Shown here: positions 17,204 to 25,528 of the stretch, one piece after another | How the letters are laid out: every line of letters starts with the position of its first letter | Numbering within the stretch: the stretch's first letter is position 1 | Assembly: GCF_012933445.1 (NCBI RefSeq) | Contig: NZ_JABBNC010000007.1 | Location: forward strand, 186,001-250,000 | Direction: 5' to 3' | Source of the DNA: Actinoplanes sp. TBRC 11911 | Lineage (GTDB): Bacteria > Actinomycetota > Actinomycetes > Mycobacteriales > Micromonosporaceae | DNA: 64,000 bases | The notes under the pieces: model-generated | Told to the model about the DNA's origin: nothing | The model's input: the letters and a program-made list of their open reading frames with translations, nothing else | Database searches by the model: none | Program-made: the position numbers and the translations under genes

Positions 17204-18550
17204 CTACCAGCGGCCGAAGCGCTCCTCCGAGCGGGGCTGGGTGAACCGGCTGTAGCCGCCGTACTCGGCGAAGTCCTCCAGCGTGCCGACGTTGGTGTCG
17301 TTGGCGGAGGGGCGGTGCCGTTTGGCGCGGTAGTTGGGGTCGCCGCTGACCGGCTTGGCCGGGCCGTCGTAGCCGCTCGGGTGCTCGTCGTAGCCGCCGT
17401 ATTCGTTGCCCTCGGGGTAGCCGCCGGCGTAGACGTCGCCGCTCTGGTCGTAGTAGCCCTCGTGGCCGTAGTCGCCGCCCGGCTGCCCGTACTCGCCGCC
17501 CTGTTGGCCGCCGTAGGTCGTTCCGGACCCGTAGGTGGTGCCGTAGACCTCGCCGCTGGGCTCGCCGCCGAATTCGTCGTAGCCCTCGGTCGGCTGGGGC
17601 TCGGGGCGGCCGTATTCGGTGCCGCCGGGGCGAACGGCCGCGGCCGCGCGGGGCTGCTGGGGTGCGGGTGGGGCGGGCGGCGGAACCGCGGCGCCCCCGC
17701 GCTGGCGTGCCTGCGGGGGAACGACGGCCGCGGCACCCACGGGAGCAGCCGCGCCCATCGGCCCAGCCCCCATCGGCCCAGCCCCCATCGGAGCCGCACC
17801 GTTCGGGGCCGCGCCCATCGGCCCGGCGCCCATCGGGGCCGCGCCCATCGGCCCAGCCCCCATCGGAGCTGCGCCCATCGGGCCTGCGCCCATCGGCCCG
17901 GCGCCCATCGGCCCGGCACCCATCGGCCCGGCGCCCATCGGCCCTGCACCCATCGGGGCTGCCGCACCCATCGGATCCACCGCAGCCATCGTGGTCGTTG
18001 CATTCATCGGGGCCGCGCCCATCGGGCCTGGTCCCATCGGAGCAGCGGCGCCCATCTGACCCGCACCCATCTGACCCGCACCCATCTGACCCGCACCCAT
18101 CTGACCCGCACCCATCGGCGCCGGCGCGCCCGCCGGGCGGGTGCCCGAGACCGTGCCGGGCTCGCGGCGCGGCAGCATGCCCGGAGATCGGGGCGCGGGG
18201 CCGGGGCCCTGCCCCGGCGCGGCCTGCTCGCGGAAGTAGGCGGGTTCGGTCGGACCGAGGCCGGGGCCGGGCTGGCCGAACTCGGCGCGCAACTCGCGCC
18301 GGAGCACCGCCACCTCCTCGGCGACGCGGTCCTCGACGTCCATCCGCTGCAGCGACGGGTCGTTGCGGATCAGCACCGAGGCGCCGACCAGCACGACGCT
18401 GACCGCCATGAGCAGCACGGCGAATCGGACGGCGGAGCCGCCGCCGACCAGCACGATGATCGCGGCCAACGGAGCGAGCACGACGCCCGTCCAGATGAGG
18501 CCACGGAGCATTCGCGCGCTATGTCCCGCCACGGGGTCCCGGTCCGGCAT
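17204..18550 (-). CDS. Two-helix membrane protein with PMGAG repeats and Tyr/Gly-rich tail, unknown function
   Basis: 448 residues from ATG at 18550. Two transmembrane helices form a hairpin at about residues 14-52 (LIWTGVVLAPLAAIIVLVGG and FAVLLMAVSVVLVGASVLI). A short charged coiled-coil segment follows (VEDRVAEEVAVLRRELRAEF), then about 125 residues of PMGAG, PMGAA and QMGAG repeats. An acidic Tyr/Gly-rich tail comes next (YGTTYGSGTTYGGQQGGEYG), and the last residues are SEERFGRW. The first half resembles small actinobacterial hairpin membrane proteins; the rest is low complexity. No function can be assigned. Convergent with nuoD, with 3 bases between stops. Confidence 0.65.
   Translation of the reverse strand: MPDRDPVAGHSARMLRGLIWTGVVLAPLAAIIVLVGGGSAVRFAVLLMAVSVVLVGASVLIRNDPSLQRMDVEDRVAEEVAVLRRELRAEFGQPGPGLGPTEPAYFREQAAPGQGPGPAPRSPGMLPRREPGTVSGTRPAGAPAPMGAGQMGAGQMGAGQMGAGQMGAAAPMGPGPMGAAPMNATTTMAAVDPMGAAAPMGAGPMGAGPMGAGPMGAGPMGAGPMGAAPMGAGPMGAAPMGAGPMGAAPNGAAPMGAGPMGAGPMGAAAPVGAAAVVPPQARQRGGAAVPPPAPPAPQQPRAAAAVRPGGTEYGRPEPQPTEGYDEFGGEPSGEVYGTTYGSGTTYGGQQGGEYGQPGGDYGHEGYYDQSGDVYAGGYPEGNEYGGYDEHPSGYDGPAKPVSGDPNYRAKRHRPSANDTNVGTLEDFAEYGGYSRFTQPRSEERFGRW
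17752..18117 (-). repeat. Coding tandem repeats for P/Q-M-G-A-G/A units
   Basis: On the plus strand CCCATCGGCCC..GC units of 15 bases repeat irregularly, and four or more CCCATCTGACCCGCA units (15 bases) lie in perfect tandem at about 18052-18115. They encode PMGAG/PMGAA and QMGAG pentapeptides in frame. Such repeats expand and contract easily, so copy number should vary among strains. Confidence 0.8.
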
Positions 18551-18584
18551 GGGCGCTGATGCTACCGAGAGGGTGGCTTGGGCG

Positions 18585-18634
18585 AAAAGGGCAAGCACCG
18601 GGCAACATCATGAAATATCCCGGCACTTGCCCTT
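18585..18634 (-). terminator. Terminator of the osmoprotectant transporter operon
   Basis: A 16-base stem with two mismatches (18587-18602 with 18619-18634) starts 8 bases after the binding-protein stop. On the minus strand TTTTCGCC follows. This is a good intrinsic terminator, overlapping the leader of the next gene. Confidence 0.8.
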
Positions 18635-18641
18635 AACGGGA

Positions 18642-19640
18642 TCAACCCGCAGCTAGCGCCCCGTCCGAGCTGAGCACCAGGCCCACGCTGATCGTGCCCT
18701 GCTTGAGCGCGGTCTTGGTGAGCGGTCCGCCCGCGTCCAGGCTGCTGAACTTGCCAGCCTGGAAGTTGTACACCGACACCAGGCCCGCCTGGCACTTGGG
18801 GCGCTGGGGGCACTCCGCCGGGCCGCCGAGCACGGTCGCCGCGCCGGAGCACTTGGCGGCCAGGTCGGACAGCGTCTTCACCGCGTACTTGTCGGAGAAC
18901 GCCGTGGTGGTGGCGAAGGCGTTCTGGTCCTGAGCCTGCGACGGGGTGCCGAAGGTCAGGCCACGCTTCTCGCCGAGCGCCTTGAGGTTGGTCATGGTCG
19001 TGTTGAGGTCGGGCGAGGACGGATCCTTCGCGTTCGCTCCGTTCACCTTTCCGGCCAGGAACGTGGCGAGGGTCGCCGCGTACTCCGGGACGACGTCGAT
19101 GTCGCCCTTCTCCAGCGCGGGCTCGTACAGCTCCCGGTTGCCGATCTGCTGCACGGTGACCGTGTAGCCCGCGGCGGTGAGCGCCTGGCTGTAGACCTCG
19201 CCGAGCGTCGCGTTCTCGCTGAAGTTCGCCGCGCCGATCGTGATCTTGCCGCCGGGACCCTTCTGGATGCCAGCCAGCACGTTGTTGGTCGTGAGGAACT
19301 CGGTGGCCGCGGCCTTGGAGGTCTTGCGATCGATGTCGACCGCCTTGTTCAGCGCGATCAGCTTGGTCGTGTCGAGCGCTGCGGAGACCTTGTCGAGCGC
19401 GGCGATCAACTGCGGCGACGATGCCTTCGCGTTGATCGCGGGAACAACGTTGTCGCTGTTCTGCAGGTGCTTGTCGTCGGTCAGCACGGTCAAGGTGTCG
19501 CCCGCGACCGGGGCGCAACCCTGCCCCGAAGCAGCCGAGGGCGGAGCCGCCGTGCCGGAAGAGCCGGCGCCACCGCAGCCGGCGAGCGTGAGGCCCGCCG
19601 CCGTGGTGGCAACGGCCATCAGGATGAGGTGTCGACGCAT
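18642..19640 (-). CDS. Osmoprotectant (OpuAC/ProX-type) substrate-binding lipoprotein, apparently circularly permuted
   Basis: 332 residues. Lipoprotein signal with lipobox LTLAGC. The core from about residue 133, KITIGAANFSENATLGEVYS, to NRELYEPALEKGDIDVVPEY is the standard start of a glycine betaine/choline-binding OpuAC domain. However, the segment before it (LTVLTDDKHLQNSDNVVPAI ... AALDKVSAALDTTKLIALNK) is what normally ends such a domain, and the protein stops right after GTISVGLVLSSDGAL, where that segment would be expected. The order is thus swapped. Three extra cysteines (AKCSGA, AECPQR, PKCQAG) may form disulfides. It is the last gene after two permeases. Confidence 0.85.
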   Translation of the reverse strand: MRRHLILMAVATTAAGLTLAGCGGAGSSGTAAPPSAASGQGCAPVAGDTLTVLTDDKHLQNSDNVVPAINAKASSPQLIAALDKVSAALDTTKLIALNKAVDIDRKTSKAAATEFLTTNNVLAGIQKGPGGKITIGAANFSENATLGEVYSQALTAAGYTVTVQQIGNRELYEPALEKGDIDVVPEYAATLATFLAGKVNGANAKDPSSPDLNTTMTNLKALGEKRGLTFGTPSQAQDQNAFATTTAFSDKYAVKTLSDLAAKCSGAATVLGGPAECPQRPKCQAGLVSVYNFQAGKFSSLDAGGPLTKTALKQGTISVGLVLSSDGALAAG

Positions 19641-19779
19641 ACTGCCGCCTTCTGTGTCCCGGCGCGCTCGGGTGGAGCGCGCCGCGTGTCCGACGGGCAG
19701 TCAAACCGCGATGCCCGTATCTATGCCCTGATGTGTCTACCCGCTGGGTATGACAACTTCGCGGAAAGATGCGACTCCG

Positions 19780-20493
19780 TTACCCGACCGAGGTCGCGCG
19801 AACCGGGCGGCGACGCTTCACGGCACGTAGCGGAGCGGGCGTGACCAGGCGTTGTACGAGTGCGAGCAGTCCTTCGACAATTAATGCGAGAGCCACCACA
19901 ACGATGCCTCCCGCAACAATCTGGCCGCCTCCGACATTGATTCCGAGGCCGAATCCGGCCGCAATGATCTCGCCGAGTCCGCCGCCGTTAACAAATGTTG
20001 CAAGAGCCGCCGTCGCCACCACCTGAACCGCGGCGGTGCGTAGCCCGGCCGCGAGATAGGGCACCGCGAGCGGCAACTCGACGCGGCGCAGCACCTGCCC
20101 GCCGGACAGGCCCATGCCCTTGGCCGCCTCGATCGTCTCCGGGTCGATCGAGCGCAGCCCGGTGTACGCGTTCGCGAGCAGTGGCGGCACCGCGAAGACG
20201 GCCAGCGCCACGATCACCGGTGGCCGGCCGAAGCCGAGCGGGGTCAGCGGCAGGATGGTGAGCAACGCCAGCGTCGGCACCGCCAGGGTGAGATTGGCGA
20301 CCGTGATGACCGCGGCACCGCCCTTGCCGCGGTGTCCGAGCCAGATCCCGATGGGCCAGCCGATGATGCACCCGATCAGCACCGCCCACGCGGTGATCTG
20401 CAGGTGTTCGATCAGCCGGTCGAACAGGCCACCCGGGTTGGTCCAGTTCAGCGGGTCGTTGAGCCAGGTCAGGGCTTGACTGAAATAGTTCAC
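19780..20493 (-). CDS. Osmoprotectant ABC transporter permease (second)
   Basis: 237 residues from GTG at 20493, which overlaps the TGA of the upstream permease in GTGA and has AGGAGG eight bases before it; the longer frame from 20514 is less likely. Five to six transmembrane helices. The binding-protein-dependent transport (EAA) loop is KGMGLSGGQVLRRVELPLAV, preceded by LRSIDPETIEAA. It forms the membrane channel with the first permease for glycine betaine, choline or a similar solute. A 139-base gap separates it from the binding-protein gene. Confidence 0.9.
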   Translation of the reverse strand: MNYFSQALTWLNDPLNWTNPGGLFDRLIEHLQITAWAVLIGCIIGWPIGIWLGHRGKGGAAVITVANLTLAVPTLALLTILPLTPLGFGRPPVIVALAVFAVPPLLANAYTGLRSIDPETIEAAKGMGLSGGQVLRRVELPLAVPYLAAGLRTAAVQVVATAALATFVNGGGLGEIIAAGFGLGINVGGGQIVAGGIVVVALALIVEGLLALVQRLVTPAPLRAVKRRRPVRATSVG

Positions 20494-21212
20494 GACGTCC
20501 GCCTCCTGGTCCACGGCGTGAGCAGCCTGCCGAGCAGGGCGAGGATCAGGTCCAGGACGAGCGCCAGGGCGACGACCAAAATAGTTGAGGTGAGAATCTC
20601 AGCCTTGTAGAAGTTGTTGCGGAATCCGCCCAGGATCAGCTCGCCCAGTCCCCCCTTGCCGATCAGCGAACCGACCGTGACCAGGGCGACCGTGGACACG
20701 GTGGCCAGCCGTAAGCCGGTGAAGATGCCGGGTAGGGCGAGCGGCAGCTCCACCCGCAGCAGGCGGCCGAATCGGCTGTAGCCCATCCCGGTCGCGGCCT
20801 CGCGCACCTCGTCGGGCACCGAGGTGAGCCCGGTCAGGAAGTTGCGGATCAAAACAAGCAGGGCATATAGGACAAGGGCGATGAGTACCGCCCAGTCGCT
20901 GGTCGTCCCGATCAACGGGGCGAGTAGCGCGAGCAGGGCCAGCGAAGGGATCGTGTAGAGAACACCGGAGAGTGCAAGAATCGGGCCGGTCAGCGGTCTG
21001 ATCCAGTAGGCCAGGACCGCGAGCGGCAGAGCAACGATCAATGCGAAGATCACCGCCCGGGCGGTGAGGCCCGCATGGAAGAGCAGGGCGCTACCGAGGG
21101 TGTCGGCGTTGTCGTGGATGTACTGCCACGAGAACCACGGATTTCCCGGCCCGTCTTCGGCGGGTGCGGCCAGCGGCACAGCGGCCGCCGGGCCCCACGA
21201 CAGGAAGGACAT
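20490..21212 (-). CDS. Osmoprotectant ABC transporter permease (first)
   Basis: 240 residues. An extracytoplasmic N-terminal stretch of about 45 residues is followed by six hydrophobic segments and the EAA loop EVREAATGMGYSRFGRLLRV. It is paralogous to the next permease, so the channel is a heterodimer, as in OpuC. Start ATG at 21212, only 2 bases from the GTG start of the divergent ATPase gene; no Shine-Dalgarno is visible before it, so a leaderless transcript or a later start is possible. Confidence 0.88.
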   Translation of the reverse strand: MSFLSWGPAAAVPLAAPAEDGPGNPWFSWQYIHDNADTLGSALLFHAGLTARAVIFALIVALPLAVLAYWIRPLTGPILALSGVLYTIPSLALLALLAPLIGTTSDWAVLIALVLYALLVLIRNFLTGLTSVPDEVREAATGMGYSRFGRLLRVELPLALPGIFTGLRLATVSTVALVTVGSLIGKGGLGELILGGFRNNFYKAEILTSTILVVALALVLDLILALLGRLLTPWTRRRTS

Positions 21213-21214
21213 AA

Positions 21215-22219
21215 GTGGACGCTACCGCGATCAACGATTCCGGGCCTGCCCGGAGCGCGGCGCCGATCACTCTCGAGAACGTGGGCAAGACATACCCGGA
21301 CGGTACGGTCGCGGTCGGCGATTTCAGCCTTGAGGTACGCCCCGGCGAGCTGACCGTGCTGATCGGGCCCTCGGGCGGCGGCAAGTCGACGATCCTGCGC
21401 ATGATCAACCGGCTGATCGAGCCGACCAAGGGGCGCATCCTGGTCGACGGCCGGAACGTGATGGAGCAGGACCCGAACGAGCTCCGCCGCCATATCGGCT
21501 ATGTGATCCAGAACGTGGGTCTCTTCCCGCACCAGAACATCCGCACCAACATCGGCACGGTGCCGCGGCTGCTGGGCTGGGACAAGAACCGGATCAACGC
21601 GCGCGCCGACGAGCTGCTCGATCTGGTCGGGCTCGACCCGGCCCGGTATTCGAAGCGCTATCCGCACGAGCTCTCCGGTGGTCAGCGGCAGCGGGTCGGG
21701 GTGGCTCGCGCGCTGGCCGCGGACCCGCTCGTGCTCTTAATGGACGAGCCGTTCTCCGCGGTCGACCCGATCGCGCGGGGGCGGCTGCAGGAGGAGTTTC
21801 TCAAGCTGCAGGAGACGGTGCGCAAGACGGTCGTGCTGGTCACCCACGACATCGACGAGGCGGTGCGGCTCGGCGACCGGATCGCGGTGCTCGGCGAGAA
21901 CGGCGCGCTGCGGCAGTACGCCCCGCCCGCGGAGCTGCTCAGTCACCCGGCAACGCCTGCGGTTGCCGACTTCGTGGGCGCGGACCGGGGCATCCGGCGG
22001 CTCGCGGTGACCCGGGTGCGGGACACGATGCGCCCGCTGTCCAACGGTGAGCCGGCCGGGGACCGGCCGACGGTGGATGTGACCGGCACGCTCTACGACG
22101 CGCTCGCCGTCATGCTGACGGCCGACGCCGCCGAGGTCGTGGTGGTCGACGGCGACCGCGCGGTGGGCGTGGTGGCCCGGGCGTCGGTCTTCGCCGACCC
22201 GGAACGGCAGACGGCCTGA
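21215..22219 (+). CDS. Osmoprotectant ABC transporter ATP-binding protein with CBS region
   Basis: 334 residues. Hydrolyses ATP to drive uptake. Walker A GPSGGGKST (Lys about 57), Q-loop IQNVGLFPHQ, signature LSGGQRQRVGVARAL (about 153), Walker B VLLMDEPFSAVDP and switch VTHDIDEA. The C-terminal 85 residues form a CBS-like segment (LYDALAVMLTADAAEVVVVD), which in OpuA senses ionic strength. Start GTG at 21215, directly after an in-frame TAA, with GGAAGGA five bases upstream inside the neighbouring gene. It is divergent from the permeases it must work with, which is unusual for this transporter. Confidence 0.92.
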   Translation: MDATAINDSGPARSAAPITLENVGKTYPDGTVAVGDFSLEVRPGELTVLIGPSGGGKSTILRMINRLIEPTKGRILVDGRNVMEQDPNELRRHIGYVIQNVGLFPHQNIRTNIGTVPRLLGWDKNRINARADELLDLVGLDPARYSKRYPHELSGGQRQRVGVARALAADPLVLLMDEPFSAVDPIARGRLQEEFLKLQETVRKTVVLVTHDIDEAVRLGDRIAVLGENGALRQYAPPAELLSHPATPAVADFVGADRGIRRLAVTRVRDTMRPLSNGEPAGDRPTVDVTGTLYDALAVMLTADAAEVVVVDGDRAVGVVARASVFADPERQTA

Positions 22220-22222
22220 TCG

Positions 22223-22250
22223 CGAGGCCGGGGCGGGCACCCCGGCCTCG
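22223..22250. terminator. Bidirectional hairpin terminator
   Basis: CGAGGCCGGGG (22223-22233) pairs perfectly with 22240-22250 across a 6-base loop. It lies between the convergent ATPase gene and the next membrane-protein gene and can serve both. Confidence 0.75.
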
Positions 22251-22253
22251 TGG

Positions 22254-22745
22254 TCACTTCCGATAGCCGCCGAGCGTGGCGAGCCCCACGATCCAGCCCA
22301 CGAAAAAGCCGTACTGGGCGCCGCCGCCGGCCGCCTGGAACGCGCTGAGCATCGAGGGGTTACGCAGGAACAACGTGGCCAGCAGGGCGGCGAAACTTCC
22401 GGCGAAGATGTACGCACCCCAGCCGGCGAAGAACTGGCTGAGGGTGCCCCGGGCCCGGGCCAGTTGCGAGCCGGGCAGCAGGAACAGGAACAACGCCGCC
22501 AGCACGACCACCAGGATCGCCCGGAGGTCGCCCACGATCACGTTGCGCAGCGAGTCGTTGGAGTTGAATTCCCAGTGCGGCCAGGCGAGCAGACGCAGGA
22601 ACCAGCCGCCGGCCGAGTTGGGGTTGGTGTTGGACCCGTCGTTGACCCAGTCCGAATACCAGGGACTGCCGAAGACGAGCACCAGGATGAGCGCGGCGAT
22701 GGTGCCCGCACCGGTCGCAGACTTGTAACGATTCCCGAGAGCCAT
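22254..22745 (-). CDS. Four-helix membrane protein, unknown function
   Basis: 163 residues. Hydrophobic segments lie at about 13-27 (TIAALILVLVFGSPW), 73-92 (ILVVVLAALFLFLLPGS), 108-126 (AYIFAGSFAALLATLFL) and 140-158 (YGFFVGWIVGLATLGGY). An aromatic extracytoplasmic loop contains WPHWEFNSNDSLRN. No enzyme motif is seen. Start ATG at 22745. I do not recognise the family; it looks like a conserved actinobacterial membrane protein of the kind found as single genes. Confidence 0.6.
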   Translation of the reverse strand: MALGNRYKSATGAGTIAALILVLVFGSPWYSDWVNDGSNTNPNSAGGWFLRLLAWPHWEFNSNDSLRNVIVGDLRAILVVVLAALFLFLLPGSQLARARGTLSQFFAGWGAYIFAGSFAALLATLFLRNPSMLSAFQAAGGGAQYGFFVGWIVGLATLGGYRK

Positions 22746-22801
22746 GCCCCGCTAATTCCCGGAGCACCGCAACTTTCAAACGACGCCGGTAAATGCCCTG
22801 G

Positions 22802-23089
22802 TCAGCGGTGCTTTTGCAGGTAGTCGATGAACTTGGCGCGGAGCACCGGCTCCTGGTCGCCGTAGCCGTGACCCTCGAACTCGCGGAACAGCGCGACGGC
22901 CTCGTCGACGATCGGGCCGATCGTGTTGGGCGCCCCGTCCAGCTCCGACGCGTTCTCGGAGTCCGGCAGGCGCTTGAGCAGCGACCAGAAGAACCGGACG
23001 TCGAGGTGCTCGCGGGCCCGCGTGAAGGCCAGCTCGCGCAGCTCCTCGGTGGGCAGGGCGTCCAGCTCGGCGAAGCTTGGAGAGGTCAT
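22802..23089 (-). CDS. Small helical protein, unknown function
   Basis: 95 residues from ATG at 23089: a soluble, acidic, mostly helical protein (FAELDALPTEELRELAFTRA, then FFWSLLKRLPDSENASELDG and a C-terminal FIDYLQKHR). TATGCT ends 8 bases upstream of this ATG and no Shine-Dalgarno is present, so the mRNA may be leaderless. No known domain is recognised. Confidence 0.65.
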   Translation of the reverse strand: MTSPSFAELDALPTEELRELAFTRAREHLDVRFFWSLLKRLPDSENASELDGAPNTIGPIVDEAVALFREFEGHGYGDQEPVLRAKFIDYLQKHR

Positions 23090-23120
23090 GCGGGCAAGCA
23101 TAAGGTGCCTGCCCACGAGG

Positions 23121-24359
23121 TCAGCGCTTAGATCCCCAAGGTCCGTCGTCCCAACGGTCCTCCTGGGTCACCGGGGTGGCGCCCGGCGACGTCCAGCTGC
23201 CCGGCAGGTCCGGGTTCCAGTTCTCCACACCGGAGGTGGGCGCCGCGTTCCAGTCCTCGACGCGCGGGGGCAGCGGCCGCCCGTACGTCTCGACCAGACG
23301 CGTGATGAGCAGGCCGGCGCCGAGCAGGCAGGCGGCGATCGCGAAGAGCGAGATCTGCAGGTCCTTGCGGACGTTGTAGTCGAGGAACAGGGTCAGCCCG
23401 ACGACCGCGAACAGCGTGCCGAAAATCCCACCCCGCCGCCCGTACGCGCTGGTCCCGGCCAGCAGGGCGAGCCCGATCGCGATGCCGGTCCACTCGATGC
23501 CGGTGCCCGGGACGACCGGCCCGGTCGACTGCGCCGCCATCAGGATGCCGGCGCCGACCGCGAAGATCGACGACAGCGCCAGCGAGAGCAGCACCGGGGC
23601 GGCGACCACGGCGCCACGGCGGCGGGCCGGGTCCCCGGACGCGCGCATCCCGCCCAGCCAGCGGCGCAGTGGCGTGATCGTGCCGAGCGCGCCGCCGATC
23701 ACGGCCAGCAAGGCGAAGCCGCCGAAGATGAAGAAGGCCTGGTTGGTCGGGTCGAAGTCGCCCTGTACCCGGACCGGGGCGGTGCGCAGCTGGTCGAAGA
23801 CGATCACCCCGAGCCCGGCGGCGAGCGTCGCGGCCCAGCCCGGCACGTGCAGCACCAGAATGAGCAGGCCGACCACGATGCCGCCGGCCGCCGCGAAGAT
23901 GATCGCCGGCACCGCGGCCTTGACCAGGCCCTGGTCGCCCTGTTCCGCGTACTGCAGGGCGGCGGCCAGCGCGATCGGGCCGAGCGCCAGGTTCGGCACG
24001 CCGGCGCGCAGCGTCAGCCCGGCGCCCATCGCGAGCAGGCCGATCGCGGCCCCGGTGACCAGCAGGTTGTCCAGGGCCGGGCGCTTCAGCGCGTCCGCGT
24101 CCACCCGCCAGAGCAGGAACCCGATCGCGGCGGCCCCGAGCAGCAGCACGACCTCCCAGCCCAGGTGGATGCCGAGCCGGTCGCGACCGTCGTCCTCGGG
24201 GCCGATCGGGCTCAGGCTGCCGGTGGTGGTGTCGGTCTCGGCGGCCGCGACTTCGTCGGCGCGGCGGCGCTGCTCGGCGGCCAGGGCGTTCGCCCGGTAG
24301 GCGGCCGGATCCGACGGCTGTTCCTCACTCCGACGAAAGGTCGTGTCGTCGTACGCCAT
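23121..24359 (-). CDS. Polytopic membrane protein resembling branched-chain/sugar-type ABC permeases, orphan
   Basis: 412 residues from ATG at 24359, with a strong GAGGAGG seven bases upstream (the frame is open further but lacks a site). A charged N-terminal region of about 70 residues is followed by about ten hydrophobic segments. The order and glycine pattern (LDNLLVTGAAIGLLAMGAGL, PGWAATLAAGLGVIVFDQLR) recall RbsC/LivH-type permeases, but no ATPase or binding protein is nearby. The tail is hydrophilic and Trp/Pro-rich (VEDWNAAPTSGVENWNPDLP). The permease link is tentative. Confidence 0.6.
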   Translation of the reverse strand: MAYDDTTFRRSEEQPSDPAAYRANALAAEQRRRADEVAAAETDTTTGSLSPIGPEDDGRDRLGIHLGWEVVLLLGAAAIGFLLWRVDADALKRPALDNLLVTGAAIGLLAMGAGLTLRAGVPNLALGPIALAAALQYAEQGDQGLVKAAVPAIIFAAAGGIVVGLLILVLHVPGWAATLAAGLGVIVFDQLRTAPVRVQGDFDPTNQAFFIFGGFALLAVIGGALGTITPLRRWLGGMRASGDPARRRGAVVAAPVLLSLALSSIFAVGAGILMAAQSTGPVVPGTGIEWTGIAIGLALLAGTSAYGRRGGIFGTLFAVVGLTLFLDYNVRKDLQISLFAIAACLLGAGLLITRLVETYGRPLPPRVEDWNAAPTSGVENWNPDLPGSWTSPGATPVTQEDRWDDGPWGSKR

Positions 24360-24482
24360 CGTCGCGCCTCCTCGTGCGCCGACGTGGGATCGCCGCGCAC
24401 CCAGAACTCTGCCGAGCGCCTGCTCGTGCACAGTGCAGCATACGGATACGAGTTGGTCTCAGTTCAAGACCGGAGTGATGCT

Positions 24483-25004
24483 TCAGCGGCGGCCGGGCGA
24501 GCGGTCCGGGTCGTCCTCGTCCTCGGAATCGGGCTGCTCCGGGATGCGGCACGCGCGCTCCAGCCACAATGCCGCGCCGACCAGCATCAGCGCCGCGACG
24601 AGACCGCCGATCCCGGCGGGCAGATCGTCGTGCGCCGCCTCCGTCCCGGCCACCGACAGCCAGGCCACCAGGCCCGCCGAGAAACCCGAGGAAAGCGCGC
24701 CGACCAGCGCGGATGCCTTGGCTAAAGCGACGTAGCGGGCCACCGCCAGCGGATCGACCGGCGGGGTGCCGGGCTTGCGCTGGATGCGGGCGCTCGTGTT
24801 CTGCGCCAGTAACGTCTCGGCGACCGCGAGCACGGCCAGCACGATCGCGGGTGACCAGGGCAGGTTGGGCCCGATCGAGCCGTAGAACGCGGCCAGCAGC
24901 AGCCAGGCCAGCGCGGCGGCGGCGAGCGCGGCGACGATCAGCACCGAGACGCTGGTCGGCCGCATCGACGGGTCCGACCTCGGTGCCTGGGGATTGCTGC
25001 TCAC
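24483..25004 (-). CDS. DUF3180 membrane protein
   Basis: 173 residues from GTG at 25004, overlapping the folK stop in GTGA. Four transmembrane segments. The conserved actinobacterial DUF3180 pattern is clear: PLAVARYVALAKASALVGAL, preceded by AVLAVAETLLAQNTSARIQR. The tail is acidic (DSEDEDDPDRS). DUF3180 genes usually follow folK, but their function is unknown. No catalytic residues are evident. Confidence 0.82.
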   Translation of the reverse strand: MSSNPQAPRSDPSMRPTSVSVLIVAALAAAALAWLLLAAFYGSIGPNLPWSPAIVLAVLAVAETLLAQNTSARIQRKPGTPPVDPLAVARYVALAKASALVGALSSGFSAGLVAWLSVAGTEAAHDDLPAGIGGLVAALMLVGAALWLERACRIPEQPDSEDEDDPDRSPGRR

Positions 25005-25528
25005 GTTCTTGACTCTAGTGCGATTTCGGGTCGGGCGGTCATTCCCGCCACGTCGTCCGAAATCTCGGGTTCGTTCAGCAGGTCGGTGAGCCAGCCGTGA
25101 CCGGGCAGTTGCCCGTACGGCTGGATGTCGATCCATGGCTGCAGCACGAAGGCCCGCTGGTGCGCGCGCGGATGCGGCAGCGTCAGCTCCGGGTCATCGC
25201 TGATCACCGGCTCGTCGTCGGCGTCCCAGACCGCGATGACGTCCACGTCGAGGCTGCGCGGACCGAACCGGCGTTGCGGATCACGGACCCGGCCGGCGGC
25301 GGCCTCGCAGGCGCGGGCGCGGTCCAGCCAGTCGTGCGGCGCGGCCTTCGGATCCGCGACGAGCAAGACCGCGTTCAGGTACGCCGGTTGGTCCGGATCA
25401 CCCCACGGCGGTGTCTCGTAGACGCCGGACGCCTTGACCACACAGTTGCCGAGCAGCCGGACCGCCTGCTCGAGATTGCGGCGACGGTCCCCCAGGTTGC
25501 TGCCGATCGACAGCACCGCGCGGCTCAC
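25001..25528 (-). CDS. folK: Dihydropterin pyrophosphokinase (HPPK)
   Basis: 175 residues from GTG at 25528, which overlaps the folB stop (GTGA). Transfers pyrophosphate to 6-hydroxymethyl-dihydropterin in folate synthesis. Motifs: AVLSIGSNLGDRRRNLEQAV at the N-terminus, YETPPWGDPDQPAYLNAV and the magnesium-binding RRFGPRSLDVDVI, followed by LPHPRAHQRAFVLQPW. Operon order is folP, folB, folK, DUF3180. Confidence 0.95.
   Translation of the reverse strand: MSRAVLSIGSNLGDRRRNLEQAVRLLGNCVVKASGVYETPPWGDPDQPAYLNAVLLVADPKAAPHDWLDRARACEAAAGRVRDPQRRFGPRSLDVDVIAVWDADDEPVISDDPELTLPHPRAHQRAFVLQPWIDIQPYGQLPGHGWLTDLLNEPEISDDVAGMTARPEIALESRT

Noticed and set aside
17752..18117. Possible regulatory iterons in the CCCATCGG repeats
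   Set aside because: The repeats are in frame and explain a Met/Gly pentapeptide tract.
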